NCBI RefSeq assembly: GCF_003797775.2
Contig: NZ_CP060725.1
Location: 992,001-1,056,000, forward strand
Length of the DNA stretch: 64,000 bases
Direction of reading: 5' to 3'
Source: Sphingopyxis sp. OPL5
GTDB lineage: Bacteria; Pseudomonadota; Alphaproteobacteria; Sphingomonadales; Sphingomonadaceae
The notes under the pieces: model-generated
Database searches by the model: none
Told to the model about the DNA's origin: nothing
What the model saw: only the letters and a program-made list of their open reading frames with translations
Program-made: the position numbers and the translations under genes
In this document: piece by piece, positions 24,045 through 33,309 of the stretch
Layout of the letters: each line of letters starts with the position of its first letter
How positions within the stretch are numbered: position 1 is the first letter of the stretch

Positions 24045-25385
24045 CTATCCGGCCGCTGGCTTGCTGTCACCCTCCCCATCATCATCACGAAGATCGAGCC
24101 CGCGGGTTCCATGGTGCGGCGTATGCGCAGGGGCGTGTGGCCATTCAGCATCGGCCGGTTCGGGCACTTCGAGCATGCCTTCCCACTTGGCGATGACCGA
24201 CGTTGCGACCGCATTGCCCACGACATTGGTCGCCGAGCGGCCCATGTCGAGGAACTGGTCGATCCCCAGGATCAGTGCGACGCCCTCGACCGGCAGGCCG
24301 AACTGGGTCAGCGTCGCGGTGATGACCACCAGGCTCGCGCGCGGCACGCCCGCGATCCCCTTCGACGTCACCATCAGCGTGAGCAGGATCAGTATCTGCG
24401 TGCCGACCGACAGATCGATGCCATAGGCCTGCGCGATGAAGAGCGTCGCAAAGCTCATATACATCATCGAGCCGTCGAGATTGAAGCTGTAGCCCAGCGG
24501 CAGGACGAAGCCCGAAACACGGCGCGGGACGCCGAAGCGGTCGAGCTGTTCGAACAGCTTGGGCAGCGCCGCTTCCGACGACGCGGTCGAAAAGGCGAGC
24601 AGCAGCGGTTCGACGATATAGCGCGCCAACGTCAGGATTCGCTTGCCGAGGAAGATCGCGCCGAGTCCGAACAGGATCATCCACAGCAAGGCGAGGCCGA
24701 GGTAGAATTCGAGGATCAGGCGCAGGAAGTCGAGCAGGATGCCGAGTCCGTTGACCGTGATCACGCCGGCGAGCGCGCCGAACACCGCAAAGGGCGCGAA
24801 AAGCATCACATAGTTGGTGACCTGCAGCATCAATTCGGCAAGCACATCGACGGCGCGGACCAGCGGCGCCCCCCGCTCGCCCAGCGCCGACAGACCCACG
24901 CCGGCAAAGATCGAGAAGACGAGGATCTGGAGGATATTGTTCGCCGCCATCGCCCCGAAGATCGATTCGGGAAAGATATGCAAGATGAAGTCGCGCAGGT
25001 TGAGCGCCGAGGTCTTCACTTCGCCGATCTCCGCGGTCGGCGTCAGATCGAGCCCGACCCCCGGCTGAAGCAGGTTCACGAGCAGCAAACCCAGCGTGAT
25101 CGACATAAAGCTGGCGCCGATGAACCACAACAACGACTTCAGGCCGATCCGGCCGAGCGCGGCGCTGTCCCCCATATTGGCGATGCCCGCGACGATCGTC
25201 GCCAGCACCAGCGGAGCGATGATCATCTTGATGAGATGGAGAAAGACGTCTGGCAAAATCTTGAAATAGCCGGCGATCGTCGCCGCGGCGTCCTTGTCGG
25301 CGCCAATCTGGGCATGTCCGATCGCGCCGGCGATAATGCCCAGCACCATGCCGACAAGAATGAATAAGGTCAGGCGTTTTGCCAT
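24045..25385 (-). CDS. Dicarboxylate/amino acid:cation symporter (SLC1/DAACS), copy 2
   Basis: 446-aa paralogue of the downstream gene. Diagnostic elements: FSTASSEAALPKLFEQL in hairpin 1, NLDGSMMYMSFATLFIAQ in segment 7, TSKGIAGVPRASLVVITATL in hairpin 2 and DQFLDMGRSATNVVGNAVAT in segment 8. The SSEAALP and NLDGS forms are those of the DctA/GltP branch, so C4-dicarboxylate or acidic amino-acid uptake is likely. It has a hydrophilic C-terminal tail of about 40 residues rich in His/Asp/Pro that its neighbour lacks. The two transporters differ enough to suggest distinct substrates. Confidence 0.92.
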   Translation of the reverse strand: MAKRLTLFILVGMVLGIIAGAIGHAQIGADKDAAATIAGYFKILPDVFLHLIKMIIAPLVLATIVAGIANMGDSAALGRIGLKSLLWFIGASFMSITLGLLLVNLLQPGVGLDLTPTAEIGEVKTSALNLRDFILHIFPESIFGAMAANNILQILVFSIFAGVGLSALGERGAPLVRAVDVLAELMLQVTNYVMLFAPFAVFGALAGVITVNGLGILLDFLRLILEFYLGLALLWMILFGLGAIFLGKRILTLARYIVEPLLLAFSTASSEAALPKLFEQLDRFGVPRRVSGFVLPLGYSFNLDGSMMYMSFATLFIAQAYGIDLSVGTQILILLTLMVTSKGIAGVPRASLVVITATLTQFGLPVEGVALILGIDQFLDMGRSATNVVGNAVATSVIAKWEGMLEVPEPADAEWPHAPAHTPHHGTRGLDLRDDDGEGDSKPAAG

Positions 25386-25482
25386 GAAAAAATGCTCCCT
25401 GATTCCGGGCTCGCCGGATTTTATGCGGGTGGGGTAACAGCCCCTCCGACGAGGGGCAATCGCATGTTGCCGGATGGCGCGA

Positions 25483-27261
25483 TCAAGGGGTCCAGAAGCT
25501 CAAGGCGAGCACCCCGGCGATGCCTGTCAGGATGTTGAGCGGCACCCCGATGCGTACGAAATCCATAAAGCGATAGTCGCCCGCGGCATAGACGAGGGTG
25601 TTGGTCTGATATCCGACCGGGGTCGCGAAACAGGCCGATGCGCCGAGCATCAAGGCGATCAGCAGCGGTTGCGGCGCCACCCCCGTCGACTGCGCGATCC
25701 CGATGACCAGCGGCCCCATCAGCGCCGCGACGGCATTGTTGCTGAGCAGTTCGGATAGCAGCAGCGCCGAGAAATAGACGATCGCGATCACCGCCCATTG
25801 CGGTGCGCCGATCAGGATCGGGTCGAGCGCGCCGACCATCAAGGCGACCGTTCCCGCCTGTTCGAGCGCGGCGCCGACCGCGAGCATCGCGAAGATCAGG
25901 ATCAACACATCGCCATCGATGCTGCCCCACGCCTCCGACGCGTCGATGCAGCGCGTGAGGAGGACGATGGCGACACCGATGAACGCCGCGATGCCGATCG
26001 ACATGATGCCGGTCGCCGACAGCAGCACCGCACTCGCCATCACCAGCATCGCGATCCACGCCCGGCGGCGGCGGAAGGCCGTGGCCGAGGCCATGGCGAG
26101 GCCGATCAGATTGGGATTGTCGCGCAACTGCACGATATTCGCCTCGTCGGCATCGACCAGCAGCCGGTCGGCGGCGCGGATGCGGTTTTCCGACAGCGTT
26201 GGCCCCGGCAGATGGCGAAAGCGCGAGACGCCGAGGATGCGGACGCGCTGGCGCTGGAGAAAGGGAATTTCAGCGAGCGGACGATCGATCGAGCGATGGC
26301 TGGGCGCCACCGTCACCTCGACGACGGTCGAGTCCGGATCGGGGCTTTCGCCGATGCCGATCGCGAAACGCCGCTCGTTGCGCAGCGTCATCAGCGTCGC
26401 GCCGTCGAGCCGCGCGACGATCCGGTTGCCCGCCGCGAGGCGATGATTCTGAGCATCGCCTCCCGTAACCAAACGCCCTCCCGCGATCACGCCGACGATC
26501 TGCGTGGGCGCGACGCCAAGGCTCGCCGCCTCCAGCGCCATGTCGACCGCCGGATCATCCTCCGCCAGCCCCAGTTCGGTGAGATAAAGCTGCTCGGTCC
26601 CGTCGGCCTTTTCGGCGATGCGCGGGTAATCGGACGGCAGGAAGCGCGCCATGATCAGCAAGCCGACGACACCCGCCGCAGCGACCGCCAGCCCATAGGG
26701 CGTGATGCTGAACAGCCCGAAGCGTTCGATCCCCGCCTGTTCGGCGATTCCGGCGACGACGAGGTTGGTCGAAGTGCCGATCAGCGTCAGGCAGCCGCCG
26801 AGCACCGCGATCACCGACAAGGGCATCAGCAATTTCTTGGGCGAAACCCCCAGCGCCTCGGCGAGCCGAAAACAGACGGGCATCATCACCACGACAAAGG
26901 GGGTGCTGTTGATGAAACCCGAGACGAGCAGGCCGCCGCCGAACACTTCGAGTACCGCAAGGCGCGGGTGTTTGCGCGCGCGGTCGACGACATAATTGCC
27001 GACCTTGTCGATCACCCCGGTGCGGATCAGCGCGCCCGACAGGATGAACATCGCGCCGACGGTCAGCGGCGCGCTGTTCGAAAAGACGCTGTACGCGCCC
27101 TTTTCGTCGAGCAGCCCGAGCGCGAGCATCGTGCCCGCCCCCGCCACCGCGACGACCGAGGGCGAAAAGCGTTCCCAGACAAAGGCCGCGAACATGCCCG
27201 CGAGCACAAAGAGGCCGATGACCGCCTTTTGCTCCGCGACAAATGCGGCAACGAACTCCAC
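25483..27261 (-). CDS. SLC13/DASS-family permease with RCK-C (TrkA-C) domains
   Basis: 592 aa starting at the GTG at 27261, 8 bp after the aroC stop. N- and C-terminal membrane halves (SNSAPLTVGAMFILSGALIRTGV, STPFVVVMMPVCFRLAEALG, TLIGTSTNLVVAGI, then LLSNNAVAALMGPLVIGIAQS, CFATPVGYQTNTLVY) carry the repeated SNT/TPxGYQTN substrate motifs of the DASS family. Between them, at about 190-370, sit two cytoplasmic RCK-C (TrkA-C) modules. Such proteins carry anions such as sulfate, citrate or dicarboxylates; the substrate here is undetermined. It follows aroC tightly, so co-transcription is likely. Confidence 0.9.
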   Translation of the reverse strand: MEFVAAFVAEQKAVIGLFVLAGMFAAFVWERFSPSVVAVAGAGTMLALGLLDEKGAYSVFSNSAPLTVGAMFILSGALIRTGVIDKVGNYVVDRARKHPRLAVLEVFGGGLLVSGFINSTPFVVVMMPVCFRLAEALGVSPKKLLMPLSVIAVLGGCLTLIGTSTNLVVAGIAEQAGIERFGLFSITPYGLAVAAAGVVGLLIMARFLPSDYPRIAEKADGTEQLYLTELGLAEDDPAVDMALEAASLGVAPTQIVGVIAGGRLVTGGDAQNHRLAAGNRIVARLDGATLMTLRNERRFAIGIGESPDPDSTVVEVTVAPSHRSIDRPLAEIPFLQRQRVRILGVSRFRHLPGPTLSENRIRAADRLLVDADEANIVQLRDNPNLIGLAMASATAFRRRRAWIAMLVMASAVLLSATGIMSIGIAAFIGVAIVLLTRCIDASEAWGSIDGDVLILIFAMLAVGAALEQAGTVALMVGALDPILIGAPQWAVIAIVYFSALLLSELLSNNAVAALMGPLVIGIAQSTGVAPQPLLIALMLGASACFATPVGYQTNTLVYAAGDYRFMDFVRIGVPLNILTGIAGVLALSFWTP

Positions 27262-27268
27262 TAGGGCA

Positions 27269-28345
27269 TCAGCCGTTTTGGGCTCTGTGCAGCAACTTGT
27301 GGTCGGCGAGGACAAGCGCCATCATCGCTTCGACCACGGGGGCACCGCGGATGCCGACGCAGGGGTCATGGCGGCCCTTGGTGACGATGTCGGCAGCCTC
27401 GCCCGCCTTGTTGATCGTCGGCACCGGGGTCAGGATCGAGCTGGTCGGTTTGAACGCGACGCGCACGACGACGGGCTGGCCGGTCGAGATGCCACCCGCG
27501 ATGCCGCCGGCGTTGTTCGACAGGAAATCAGGGCGATTGCTGCCGTCACTCGCGGGGCGCATCGGGTCGGCGTTTTCTTCGCCGCGCAGCCGCGCCGCGT
27601 GGAAACCCGCACCGATCTCGACGCCCTTGACGGCGTTGATCCCCATCATCGCGGCGGCAAGGTCGCTGTCGAGCTTGGCATAGATCGGGGCGCCCCAGCC
27701 GGCGGGGACGCCGCTCGCGGCGCATTCGATGACGGCGCCGAGCGAGCTCCCCGATTTGCGTGCGGAGTCCATCAGCCCTTCCCAGCGCTGCGCCGCGGCG
27801 GGATCGGGACAGAAAAACGGATTGCGGTCGATTTCCTCGAGGTCGAAGTTCGCCGGATCGATCGCATCACCGCCGATTTCGGCGACCCAGGCATGGATCT
27901 GCACTTCGGGGATCACCAGCCGCGCGACGCCGCCCGCGGCGACCCGCGCCGCGGTCTCGCGCGCGCTCGACCGGCCGCCGCCGCGATAGTCGCGGATGCC
28001 ATACTTCGCGTCATAGGCATAATCGGCGTGGCCGGGGCGATAGGCCTGCGCGATCTCGCCATAGTCCTTCGATCGCTGGTCGACATTGTCGATCATCAGG
28101 CTGATCGGCGTGCCGGTGGTCTTGCCCTCGAACACCCCCGACAGGATGCGCACCTGGTCGGGCTCCTGCCGCTGCGTTGTGTGGCGCGACTGGCCGGGGC
28201 GGCGCTTGTCGAGGAACGGCTGGATGTCACCTTCGCTGAGCGACAGGCGCGGCGGGCAGCCGTCGATGACAGCGCCGAGCGCGGGACCATGGCTTTCCCC
28301 CCAGGTCGTGAAGCGAAAGACGCGTCCGAAGCTGTTGAAACTCAT
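27269..28345 (-). CDS. aroC: Chorismate synthase
   Basis: 358 aa. It converts EPSP to chorismate using reduced FMN, the last common step to aromatic amino acids. The family signatures are intact: [17 protein letters not shown] (17-33), the [34 protein letters not shown] block (48-81), [16 protein letters not shown] (125-140), and [20 protein letters not shown] with the KAGEAADI tail. Length is standard. The GNAT gene stop lies 3 bp away from its start. Confidence 0.97.
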   Translation of the reverse strand: MSFNSFGRVFRFTTWGESHGPALGAVIDGCPPRLSLSEGDIQPFLDKRRPGQSRHTTQRQEPDQVRILSGVFEGKTTGTPISLMIDNVDQRSKDYGEIAQAYRPGHADYAYDAKYGIRDYRGGGRSSARETAARVAAGGVARLVIPEVQIHAWVAEIGGDAIDPANFDLEEIDRNPFFCPDPAAAQRWEGLMDSARKSGSSLGAVIECAASGVPAGWGAPIYAKLDSDLAAAMMGINAVKGVEIGAGFHAARLRGEENADPMRPASDGSNRPDFLSNNAGGIAGGISTGQPVVVRVAFKPTSSILTPVPTINKAGEAADIVTKGRHDPCVGIRGAPVVEAMMALVLADHKLLHRAQNG

Positions 28346-28348
28346 AGC

Positions 28349-28873
28349 CTACCCCAAGCGACCGAATGCGGGTGCATAGTCCGCCCGTCCGCCTAGCGGC
28401 CAAGCCGCGTGCGAGTCCAGCATCATCGCCATGAAATGCGGCCCTGCAAAGGGCGATGCGAAGCGCGATGCGAGGTCGGGCGAATAACCAAAACGGGGGT
28501 AATAGGCGGTATGACCGAGGACGAAGCTGATCGCCACGCCTTGTTCGCGAAGCGCGTAGAGCCCGGCGCGGATCAGCGCGTCGCCGATGCCCTGCCCCTG
28601 CAGTTCGGGTAGAACCGACACCGGCGCGAGACCGGCACCCGATAGCGCGGCGCCGTCGGCCTCGATAGCCATCCGGCTGAACAGCACATGCCCGGCGACA
28701 GCGCCGCCCCGTTCGGCAATCAGCGACACCAGCGTGTCGCCGTCCTCGCCCACCATCCACACCAGTTCGGCTTCACCCTGATGACCGAAATCGGTGCCGG
28801 CGAAGGCGGCGCGGATGACGGTGTCGATGGCGTCGGCGTCTTTTGCGGTCGCGGGCCTTATCGTGGTGGTCAT
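28349..28873 (-). CDS. GNAT-family N-acetyltransferase
   Basis: 174 aa from the ATG at 28873 (MTTTIRPATAKDADAID). The acetyl-CoA-binding core is LAPVSVLPELQGQGIGDALIRAGL (about 88-111), with the QxxGxG motif as QGQGIG, followed by FVLGHTAYYPRFGYSPDLASRFASPF. The YYPRFGY segment is typical of the YhbS-like subgroup with unknown acceptors. It sits 3 bp upstream of aroC, so it is probably co-transcribed. Confidence 0.87.
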   Translation of the reverse strand: MTTTIRPATAKDADAIDTVIRAAFAGTDFGHQGEAELVWMVGEDGDTLVSLIAERGGAVAGHVLFSRMAIEADGAALSGAGLAPVSVLPELQGQGIGDALIRAGLYALREQGVAISFVLGHTAYYPRFGYSPDLASRFASPFAGPHFMAMMLDSHAAWPLGGRADYAPAFGRLG

Positions 28874-28880
28874 ATTCTCA

Positions 28881-28933
28881 CCCTCCCATCGCTTCGCGAC
28901 GGGCCCCTCCCTCTCCCTCAAGGCGAGAGGGGT
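28881..28933. repeat. GC-rich intergenic repeat between fabI and GNAT genes
   Basis: Contains CCCATCGCTTCGCGAC, also found in the large repeat at 38069-38218, followed by an imperfect hairpin of CCCCTC and GAGAGGGG arms. It exactly fills the space from the fabI stop codon to just before the GNAT start, and would appear in the polycistronic transcript as a structured spacer. Confidence 0.6.
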
Positions 28934-29761
28934 TTAAGCCAGCGCGATGTCCGGCGCATCTTCCTGCTTCATGCCGATGGTGTGATAGCCCGCATCGACA
29001 TGATGGGTTTCGCCGGTGACCCCGCTCGCGAGGTCGCTGAGCAGATAGAGCGCCGAGCCGCCGACGTCGTCGATGGTGACGTTGCGGCGCAGCGGGGCGT
29101 TATACTCGTTCCATTTCAGGATCAGGCGGAAATCGCCGATGCCGCTCGCGGCCAGCGTCTTGATCGGCCCCGCCGAGATCGCGTTCACGCGCACCCCCTG
29201 CGGCCCGTAGTCATTCGCGAGATATTTGACGCTGGTTTCGAGGGCCGATTTGGCGACGCCCATGACGTTATAGTGCGGGATCACCTTCTCGGCGCCATAA
29301 TAGCTGAGTGTCAAAAGCGAGCCGCCGCCCTTGCCGGTTTCGGGATCGAACGGCGTCATCATCGCCTGAGCGCGCTTCGCGACCGCGGTGAAGCTGTAGA
29401 CGCTGATGTTCATCGTCATCAGGAAATCGTCCAGCGTGACATCGGCATACGCCCCGCGCAGCGCTTCCTTGTTGGTGTAACCTATGGCATGGACGACGAA
29501 ATCGATCGTCGGCCAGCGCGCGGCCAGCGTCGCGAAGGCGGCGTCGAGATTGTCCATGTCGGACACGTCGCAATCGATCAGGAAATCGCAGCCAAGCTCG
29601 TCGGCGAGCGGCTTCACGCGCTTGAGCATCACGTCGCCCTGATAGCTGAACGCCAGTTCGGCGCCCGCGCCGTGCAGCGCCTTGGCAATGCCCCAGGCGA
29701 GCGACTTGTCGTTGGCGAGCCCCATGATCAGCCCGCGTTTGCCCTGCATCAGACCCGTCAT
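28934..29761 (-). CDS. fabI: Enoyl-ACP reductase (NADH)
   Basis: 275-aa SDR-fold reductase performing the last step of each fatty-acid elongation cycle. FabI-specific features are GLANDKSLAWGIAKAL (14-29, the cofactor loop), DCDVSD, HAIGYTNKEALRG (about 91-103), the YYGAEKV segment and the catalytic pair Tyr164/Lys171 in YNVMGVAK, then VNAISAGPIKTLAASGI. Length and motifs are normal, so it should be the essential, triclosan-type FabI. It overlaps the BrkB-family gene by ATGA. Confidence 0.96.
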   Translation of the reverse strand: MTGLMQGKRGLIMGLANDKSLAWGIAKALHGAGAELAFSYQGDVMLKRVKPLADELGCDFLIDCDVSDMDNLDAAFATLAARWPTIDFVVHAIGYTNKEALRGAYADVTLDDFLMTMNISVYSFTAVAKRAQAMMTPFDPETGKGGGSLLTLSYYGAEKVIPHYNVMGVAKSALETSVKYLANDYGPQGVRVNAISAGPIKTLAASGIGDFRLILKWNEYNAPLRRNVTIDDVGGSALYLLSDLASGVTGETHHVDAGYHTIGMKQEDAPDIALA

Positions 29762-30834
29762 TTTGTGTCTCCGGTCTTTTCAATAATGATATCGTCGACG
29801 CGCCCAATAGCGTCGTGGCCCAAATCCTCAACCTCGACGAGCGCGGCGTTCAATTCGGCGCCCATCACCATACCCAATCCGACGAGGTAGAAAAAGAACA
29901 GTGCGACCATGACACCCGCGAGGCTGCCATAGGTTGCGTCATAGCTGAGCAGGCTGGCGAGCAGCGGCGGCAGCGCCAGCGTCACCCCGATCCACCACAG
30001 GGTGGTGAACAGCGCTCCCGGCCATTTGGGGAATTGTTTGCGGCGATATTTCGACGGGGTCAGGCTGTAGAACAGCATATAGATGGCGAGGAACAGCCCC
30101 GCGCCCGACACCCCGCGCGAAATGGCTACCACCCCGACCGACTGGAAGCGTTCGGGCAGCACCCGGGTGACGAATTGTTCGATGCCGACGATCAGCACCT
30201 GCATGCTGAACGACAACAGCATCAGCACGACCGCGCCGGTGATGATGCCGATCGACAACAGCCGATAGTGGAAAAACCCCTTGGAAAAATGGGTGCCATA
30301 GGCGCGGCGCAATATGTCGCGCACCGTCTCGATCAGGCTGCCCACGGTCCACAGCGCGACGAGCGCGCCGAGCCACAGGAAAATGCCGGTGCGCGCGGTC
30401 ATCACCTCACGAATCGGGCCCGACAGCGCCTTGGCGACGGTCGGCGGCATCGTCGAGAACACCGCCTCGATCGCCGCTTCGCCGCCGACGCTGCCGCCGA
30501 AGATCGAAAAGGCGGCGGCGAGCAGGATGAAGAAGGGGAACAGCGCGATCAGCGCCAGGTAGGCGAGATTGCCCGCGTGGATGAAACCGTCGGTATAGGT
30601 GCCGACGACGACGCGGCGTAAAATCCGGAAGACGCGGGTGCCGGGGCCGAGCGTCTCACGCCCGCGGTCGATGACCCCCTGCGCCCGCGCACGCAGCTTG
30701 ACGCGCTTGGCACGCTCGGCGCGGGCTTCGGGCGAATGCGGCGAATGACCTTCGGCGAGGAACTCCTTGCCCACCTCTTGGGCGACCTCGCGCTCCAGTT
30801 CGGCGACGATCTTCTTCTCGGTCGCCTCAGCCAC
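29758..30834 (-). CDS. YihY/BrkB-family inner-membrane protein (UPF0761)
   Basis: 358 aa starting at a GTG (30834); no in-frame ATG lies nearer the dnaJ-like gene stop 3 bp upstream. About 60 charged N-terminal residues precede six membrane segments. The family core is HAGNLAYLALIALFPFFILLAAAFSIFGG, YGTHFSKGFFHYRLLSIGIITGAVVLMLLSF and WPGALFTTLWWIGVTLALPPLLASLLSYDATYGSLAGVMVALFFFYLVGLGMVMGAELNAAL. The family was once called ribonuclease BN by error; its true function is unknown. Confidence 0.9.
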   Translation of the reverse strand: MAEATEKKIVAELEREVAQEVGKEFLAEGHSPHSPEARAERAKRVKLRARAQGVIDRGRETLGPGTRVFRILRRVVVGTYTDGFIHAGNLAYLALIALFPFFILLAAAFSIFGGSVGGEAAIEAVFSTMPPTVAKALSGPIREVMTARTGIFLWLGALVALWTVGSLIETVRDILRRAYGTHFSKGFFHYRLLSIGIITGAVVLMLLSFSMQVLIVGIEQFVTRVLPERFQSVGVVAISRGVSGAGLFLAIYMLFYSLTPSKYRRKQFPKWPGALFTTLWWIGVTLALPPLLASLLSYDATYGSLAGVMVALFFFYLVGLGMVMGAELNAALVEVEDLGHDAIGRVDDIIIEKTGDTK

Positions 30835-30837
30835 GCA

Positions 30838-31776
30838 TCACACGCCAAGGTCCGCGCGTACGGCACGCGCGTCGGTCCATTCGCCGACGAATTGGGTCAG
30901 CGCCGTATCGCCGGCGGGCAGGTCGACGACGAGCCGCACCAGCTGGTCGCCGCGCTCGCCATTCTTCTGGCTGAAGCCCTTGCCCTTGAGCCGCATGACC
31001 TTGCCCGAGGTCGAACCGGCGGGGATCGACAGCATCACCGGACCATCGACCGTCGGCACCTTGATCTTCGCCCCCAGCACCGCCTCGTTCAACGTCACCG
31101 GCAGGTCGAGGCGAATGTTCGCCCCGTCGCGGACATAGAAGGGATGGTCCTTGACGCTGATCGTCACGATACCGTCGCCATGGCCGCCCGGCCCCGGCTG
31201 CCCCTTACCGCCGAGGCGCATCTGCGTTCCCGTCTCGACCCCGGCGGGCAGTTTCAGATCGATCGTACCGCCGTCGGCCAGCGTGATCCGCTGCGGTGCC
31301 TGCGTTGCCGCATCGACGAAGGACACGCCAAGGCGATAGGAGACGTTGGCGCCCTTTTGCGGCGGCGCGCTGCGCCCACCGAAACCGCCGAACGGTCCGC
31401 CGCCCCCGCCACCGCCGCCGCGCCCGCCGAACAACTCGTCGAAAATGCCGCCGAAATCGCTGCCTTCGTTGCCGAAGCCGCTGAACCCGCCAGGACCGCT
31501 CCGCTGGTCGCCACGGAATCCACCGCCGCCGCCATAGCCGAAGGGCATCGCCGGATTGCCTTCGCCGTCGATCTCGCCGCGATCGAACTGGCCACGCTTG
31601 GTCTTGTCCGACAAGATGTCATAGGCCTTGGTGACGTCGGAGAATTTCTCCGACGCCTTCGGATTGTCCTTGTTCTTGTCGGGGTGCAATTCCTTGGCGA
31701 GTTTGCGGTACGCGGATTTGATTTCCGCTTCGCTTGCGCTCTTTGCGACGCCAAGGGTGGAATAGGGATCTGCCAT
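30838..31776 (-). CDS. DnaJ-class co-chaperone, CbpA-like
   Basis: 312 aa from the ATG at 31776. J-domain at 1-70 (DPYSTLGVAKSASEAEIKSAYRKLAKELHPDKN) with the HPD motif at 31-33. A Gly/Phe-rich linker (about 85-150) includes a run of nine glycines. There is no CxxCxGxG zinc finger. Two beta-sandwich peptide-binding domains follow (LADGGTIDLKLPAGVETGTQMRLGGKG and VPTVDGPVMLSIPAGSTSGKVMRLKGKGF). That is the type II/CbpA arrangement, stimulating DnaK ATPase and delivering clients. It heads the minus-strand group brkB-fabI-GNAT-aroC. Confidence 0.92.
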   Translation of the reverse strand: MADPYSTLGVAKSASEAEIKSAYRKLAKELHPDKNKDNPKASEKFSDVTKAYDILSDKTKRGQFDRGEIDGEGNPAMPFGYGGGGGFRGDQRSGPGGFSGFGNEGSDFGGIFDELFGGRGGGGGGGGPFGGFGGRSAPPQKGANVSYRLGVSFVDAATQAPQRITLADGGTIDLKLPAGVETGTQMRLGGKGQPGPGGHGDGIVTISVKDHPFYVRDGANIRLDLPVTLNEAVLGAKIKVPTVDGPVMLSIPAGSTSGKVMRLKGKGFSQKNGERGDQLVRLVVDLPAGDTALTQFVGEWTDARAVRADLGV

Positions 31777-31829
31777 GCTGCTCCAATAGCCCGATAAGAT
31801 GTTGGCCGGAAAGGCCCGATTGCGTCGCG

Positions 31830-31858
31830 ATGTGGGAACGGGGTGGAAGGCGGTCAAG
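31830..31858 (-). promoter_or_regulatory. Weak candidate RpoH-like promoter of the cbpA-like gene
   Basis: On the minus strand, CTTGAC (31853-31858) and CCCACAT (31830-31836) are spaced by 16 bp and lie about 55 bp before the ATG. This resembles the CTTGAA...CCCCAT pattern of heat-shock promoters, fitting a chaperone gene, but both boxes deviate. Confidence 0.3.
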
Positions 31859-31918
31859 TTCCCCTTATCGCGCGTCTTTCGCTCGACCGCGCCCGCGCGT
31901 CGCATTAGAAGCGCGCGC

Positions 31919-32497
31919 ATGAGCAACGACCCTTTCCCCCAGTTCGACGCCTGGTTCGCCGAAGCACGGGCCAGCGAGCAGAATGACGCCAATGCGATGG
32001 CGCTGGCGACCACGACCGCCGCCGGGCATCCGTCGCTGCGCATGGTACTGCTCAAGGGCCATGGACCCGACGGGTTCGTCTTCTACACCAACCTCGACAG
32101 CCGCAAGGGGGGCGAACTCGCCGCCAATCCGCATGTCGCTCTGCTCTTTCACTGGAAATCACTGCGCCGCCAGATCCGGATCGAGGGGCCGGTCGCCCCG
32201 GTCGACGACGCCACCGCCGATGCCTATTTCGCGACGCGCAGCCGCGACAGCCAGCTCGGCGCCTGGGCCAGCGATCAGTCGCGCCCGCTCGACGGGCGTG
32301 CGACGTTCGAGGCACGCTTTGCGGACATGCAGGCGCGGTTCGAGGGACAGGACGTGCCGCGCCCGCCGCGCTGGTCAGGCTGGCGCGTCACGCCCGGCCG
32401 CATCGAATATTGGCAGGATCGGGAACATCGCCTCCACGAGCGCACGCTGTTCGTGCGCGAGGGTGACGGCTGGTCGAAAGGACTTCTCTACCCATGA
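31919..32497 (+). CDS. pdxH: Pyridoxamine 5'-phosphate oxidase
   Basis: 192-aa FMN enzyme making pyridoxal 5'-phosphate. Family segments: NAMALATTTAAGHPSLRMVLLKGHGPDGFVFYTNLDSRKGGELAANPHVALLFHWKSLRRQIRIEGPV, with FMN- and substrate-contacting residues, then SRDSQLGAWASDQSRPL and the C-terminal PRPPRWSGWRVTPGRIEYWQDREHRLHER...YP. It is slightly short at the N terminus compared with E. coli, which is usual. It overlaps the PhzF-family gene by ATGA. PLP links it loosely to sufS in this window. Confidence 0.95.
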   Translation: MSNDPFPQFDAWFAEARASEQNDANAMALATTTAAGHPSLRMVLLKGHGPDGFVFYTNLDSRKGGELAANPHVALLFHWKSLRRQIRIEGPVAPVDDATADAYFATRSRDSQLGAWASDQSRPLDGRATFEARFADMQARFEGQDVPRPPRWSGWRVTPGRIEYWQDREHRLHERTLFVREGDGWSKGLLYP

Positions 32498-33309
32498 GCT
32501 GGCGCCGTTTTCCGATCACCCAGGTCGACGCCTTTGCCGACCGGCCGTTCGCGGGCAATCCGGCCGCGGTGATGCCCCTCGACGAGTGGCTCGCCGACGA
32601 TGTTCTGCAGGCGATCGCCGCCGAAAACAACCTCGCCGAAACCGCCTTCCTGATCCCCGACGAAAGCGGCGACGCCGATTATGAGCTGCGCTGGTTCACG
32701 CCGGGGGTGGAGGTCGCGCTGTGCGGTCATGCGACGCTCGCGAGCGGACATGTGCTGCTCAGCGCCGCGCCCTGGCGCGACGACATGCGCTTTCGCACCC
32801 GCAAGGCCGGCATCTTGCGCGTCGCGCGCGAGGGCGACGATGGGTACAAGATGGCGCTGCCCGCCTATCCACCCGCCCCGAAAGTGATGTCCGACATCGC
32901 CAAGGCGATGGGCGGCGCGCCGGTCGAAACGCTGTGGCACCCCGGCGGCTATGCGCTGATCGTCTATGCCGACGCCGCGAATGTCCGCGCGCTCGATCCC
33001 GACTTGCGCGCGCTGAAAGAGGGCGGCGATGTGCTCTATATCGCGACCGCGCGTGGCGACGGCGATCCGTCGGGCGCCGATGTCGTCAGCCGCTGCTTCG
33101 CGCCGGGCGCCGGGATCGACGAGGACCCGGTAACCGGATCGGCGCACAGCGTGCTCACCCCCTATTGGGTGGCGCAACTCGGCCGCGACCGTTTCGCCGC
33201 CTATCAGGCGAGCAAGCGCGGCGGCCATGTCGGGTGCCGGCTGGACGGCGCGATGGTCGAGCTCAGCGGCACCTGCGTCACGACGCTGGTGGGTGAGTTC
33301 CTGCTATAA
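32494..33309 (+). CDS. PhzF-family isomerase/epimerase
   Basis: 271 aa with a diaminopimelate-epimerase-like two-domain fold. ITQVDAFADRPFAGNPAAVMPL and NNLAETAFLIP at 46-56 hold the conserved Glu49, the PhzF catalytic acid. RWFTPGVEVALCGHATLASGHVL and the C-terminal SRCFAPGAGIDEDPVTGSAHSVLTPYW complete the pattern. In phenazine producers PhzF isomerises dihydro-hydroxyanthranilate, but no phz genes are here, so this is one of the many housekeeping PhzF-like proteins of unknown substrate. Its end overlaps the convergent hydrolase by 6 bp. Confidence 0.88.
   Translation: MSWRRFPITQVDAFADRPFAGNPAAVMPLDEWLADDVLQAIAAENNLAETAFLIPDESGDADYELRWFTPGVEVALCGHATLASGHVLLSAAPWRDDMRFRTRKAGILRVAREGDDGYKMALPAYPPAPKVMSDIAKAMGGAPVETLWHPGGYALIVYADAANVRALDPDLRALKEGGDVLYIATARGDGDPSGADVVSRCFAPGAGIDEDPVTGSAHSVLTPYWVAQLGRDRFAAYQASKRGGHVGCRLDGAMVELSGTCVTTLVGEFLL

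Noticed and set aside
23877..27264. Two long plus-strand frames (496 and 488 codons) over the symporter and SLC13 genes
   Set aside because: Antisense to membrane transporters; hydrophobic codons read backwards give Glu/Asp/Arg-rich shadows.
29758..30834. Ribonuclease BN
   Set aside because: That old label for the YihY/BrkB family is a misassignment; there are no nuclease motifs, only six membrane segments.
32494..33309. Phenazine biosynthesis
   Set aside because: Only a PhzF-like protein is present, coupled to pdxH; no other phz gene.
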